NCBI GenBank assembly: GCA_003731675.1
Contig: RCNQ01000181.1
Location: 1 to 7,234 of the forward strand
Source of the DNA: Bacteroidetes/Chlorobi group bacterium ChocPot_Mid
Lineage (GTDB): Bacteria; Bacteroidota; Ignavibacteria; Kapaibacteriales; UBA2268
DNA: 7,234 bases
Direction of reading: 5' to 3'
In this document: piece after piece, positions 6,499-7,234 of the stretch
How the letters are laid out: every line of letters begins with the position of its first letter
Position numbering within the stretch: position 1 is the first letter of the stretch
Position numbers and translations under genes: made by a program
The notes under the pieces: generated by a model
Told to the model about the DNA's origin: nothing
The model's database searches: none
What the model saw: only the letters and a program-made list of their open reading frames with translations

Positions 6499-6811
6499 TC
6501 TTTTTCAATATTTTATTCTTTTTATTCCTTGTTATTACCGTCCTCAAAAAAGTAACCATTCCTGCCACTGCACCAAAAAAAGTCAATATAATCAACCACC
6601 ATGGCGATGTGTCATACTTTCCATCTATCCACCAGCCAATATATGTGAAAATTACAATTGTTAGAACTAATTGCATCCCTAACGACGCATAAGGTGCTAA
6701 CTCTCTCATAATATTAGCTTTAGCCCTTCTCCTAACAAAGGAATCCTCCTCATCCCGGTTTTCACCGGAATTATTCCTCTCACCATTTCCCTTTTTTTTA
6801 GAATCAGCCAT
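6491..6811 (-). CDS. atpZ: AtpZ/AtpI family ATP synthase accessory protein
   Basis: A 106-residue protein with a hydrophilic, charged N-terminus (1-38), two membrane helices (about 41-61 and 70-92) and a Lys-rich tail. The segment GWWIDGKYDTSPWWLIILT with the following FFGAVAG matches the AtpZ/AtpI family pattern of G-W-D, P-W and a glycine-rich second helix (Pfam ATPase_gene1). Members sit at the head of atp operons. Proposed roles are c-ring assembly with AtpI, Mg2+ handling in alkaliphilic Bacillus, or a modest influence on the enzyme; the role here is inferred from family. It is the first gene of the operon, with a promoter candidate 17 bp upstream of its ATG. No Shine-Dalgarno is seen before the ATG at 6811. 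Its last 8 bases overlap the next gene. Confidence 0.85.
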   Translation of the reverse strand: MADSKKKGNGERNNSGENRDEEDSFVRRRAKANIMRELAPYASLGMQLVLTIVIFTYIGWWIDGKYDTSPWWLIILTFFGAVAGMVTFLRTVITRNKKNKILKKND

Positions 6812-6936
6812 TTCAAAGAATAAAATACAAAATTAATTTATTTAACATTTTAACACAAAAAAAATAAAAATTAATAGCACTAAAATAAATTTTTGTATTT
6901 CATCTGTGTTGTAATTATCAACATATTTCAAAAAAA
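6812..6936 (-). other. AT-rich intergenic region upstream of the atp operon
   Basis: These 125 bases separate the upstream gene's stop from atpZ. They contain the promoter candidate above and A/T tracts (6857-6870). A 5-bp inverted repeat, TGTTG/CAACA, lies at 6907-6923. A run of T directly follows the upstream stop in the transcript, but no GC-rich stem precedes it, so a proper terminator for the upstream gene is not evident. Confidence 0.5.
6828..6859 (-). promoter_or_regulatory. Candidate Bacteroidota-type promoter of the atp operon
   Basis: On the minus strand TTTG (6856-6859) is followed by 20 bases and TAATTTTG (6828-6835). This fits the -33 TTTG / -7 TAnnTTTG consensus of Bacteroidota primary sigma factor, with near-optimal spacing. 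It points at atpZ, whose ATG is 16 bases downstream of the -7 element, so transcription would start about 10 bases before the gene and give a very short leader. The region is extremely AT-rich, so chance matches are possible. Position at the head of the operon raises the odds. Confidence 0.45.
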
Positions 6937-7234
6937 CTAAAATCCAAATTCCGATAATATTTTATAAATATCTTCCTTATACACATTATTTGCAAAACCA
7001 AAGCATTGATTTGTCGGGATTATCATCAAAGAACCATAAGTCGAAGGGTCTTTCTTATCGAACAATGAAGTTGCTATAATCGTTTCCTCCTCTGGACGGA
7101 ATGAATTATCTATATCCCTAACAATAAAGGTACAACCCAGCTCTGTTATCTCCTGATTTTCAGGTGAGGGTGCTTTATAACCCAACAGTCTAAATGGTAT
7201 TTTCAATTTAAGAATGTATCCTTTCTCTTTAATC
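6937..7234 (-). CDS. C-terminal end of a CBM9-like/DOMON-like domain protein, 5' end outside window
   Basis: The frame is open across the right edge. The codons upstream of the TTG at 7206 read IKEKGYILKL without a stop, so this is the 3' part of a larger gene, not an 89-residue protein. The 98 visible residues contain GYILKLKIPFRLLGY, then LGCTFIVRDIDNS, then DPSTYGSLMI. This order resembles the last strands of the carbohydrate-binding family 9-like fold (Y-hydrophobic-K-I-P-hydrophobic-x-x-L-G, G-F-x-V-x-D-x-D, D-P-S-x-x-G-x-L). Such domains are found in secreted or surface proteins of Bacteroidota and relatives, where they may bind sugars or other ligands. About 25 residues follow the domain. 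The match is by eye to a degenerate pattern and the rest of the protein is unseen, so function is open. It has no evident link to ATP synthase. Confidence 0.6.
   Translation of the reverse strand, partial: IKEKGYILKLKIPFRLLGYKAPSPENQEITELGCTFIVRDIDNSFRPEEETIIATSLFDKKDPSTYGSLMIIPTNQCFGFANNVYKEDIYKILSEFGF

Noticed and set aside
6236..6664. 142-codon plus-strand frame across the two small membrane genes
   Set aside because: It is antisense to two genes that fit the operon by position, overlap and topology, and its Lys/Thr-rich product shows no motif.
6907..6923. Inverted repeat TGTTG/CAACA upstream of the atp operon
   Set aside because: A 5-bp AT-rich stem with no U tract after it in the transcript; too weak to call a terminator or operator.

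Overview
The window is a single-strand gene block, with every supported gene on the minus strand. It carries most of an F-type ATP synthase operon from an AT-rich Gram-negative bacterium. Read in the direction of transcription (high to low coordinates), the order is: the 3' end of an unrelated secreted or carbohydrate-binding-like protein; atpZ; an AtpI-like small membrane protein; atpB (subunit a); atpE (c); atpF (b); atpH (delta); atpA (alpha); hldD (an LPS heptose epimerase); and atpG (gamma), which is cut by the left edge.

The organism is probably in the Bacteroidota/Chlorobiota/Ignavibacteriota (FCB) group. The sequence supports this in several ways. AtpB has a roughly 150-residue hydrophilic, His-rich N-terminal extension of the kind known from that group. 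Most genes have weak or no Shine-Dalgarno sites. A Bacteroidota-style promoter match (TTTG, 20 bp, TAnnTTTG) lies just upstream of atpZ. The heptose epimerase implies an outer membrane with heptose-containing LPS or a related ADP-heptose product. No genus or species assignment is made.

The ATP synthase genes encode the whole membrane Fo sector (a, c, b), the delta stalk, the catalytic-hexamer subunit alpha and most of the rotor stalk gamma. Two small membrane proteins that help assemble the c-ring or moderate the enzyme come first. Subunits beta (atpD) and epsilon (atpC) are not seen. They may follow atpG outside the window or lie at another locus, as in many FCB genomes. The ion-binding residues of subunit c look proton-type rather than sodium-type.

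Three things stand out. First, hldD sits between atpA and atpG, two genes that are normally adjacent. Second, a perfect 9-bp inverted repeat lies in the atpE-atpF gap, next to a weaker second stem, just downstream of the gene whose product is needed in most copies. Third, atpE has the only textbook Shine-Dalgarno in the window, and it corrects that gene's start. No mobile element, CRISPR array, RNA gene or novel defence-like system was found. The longest intergenic gap is about 125 bp.
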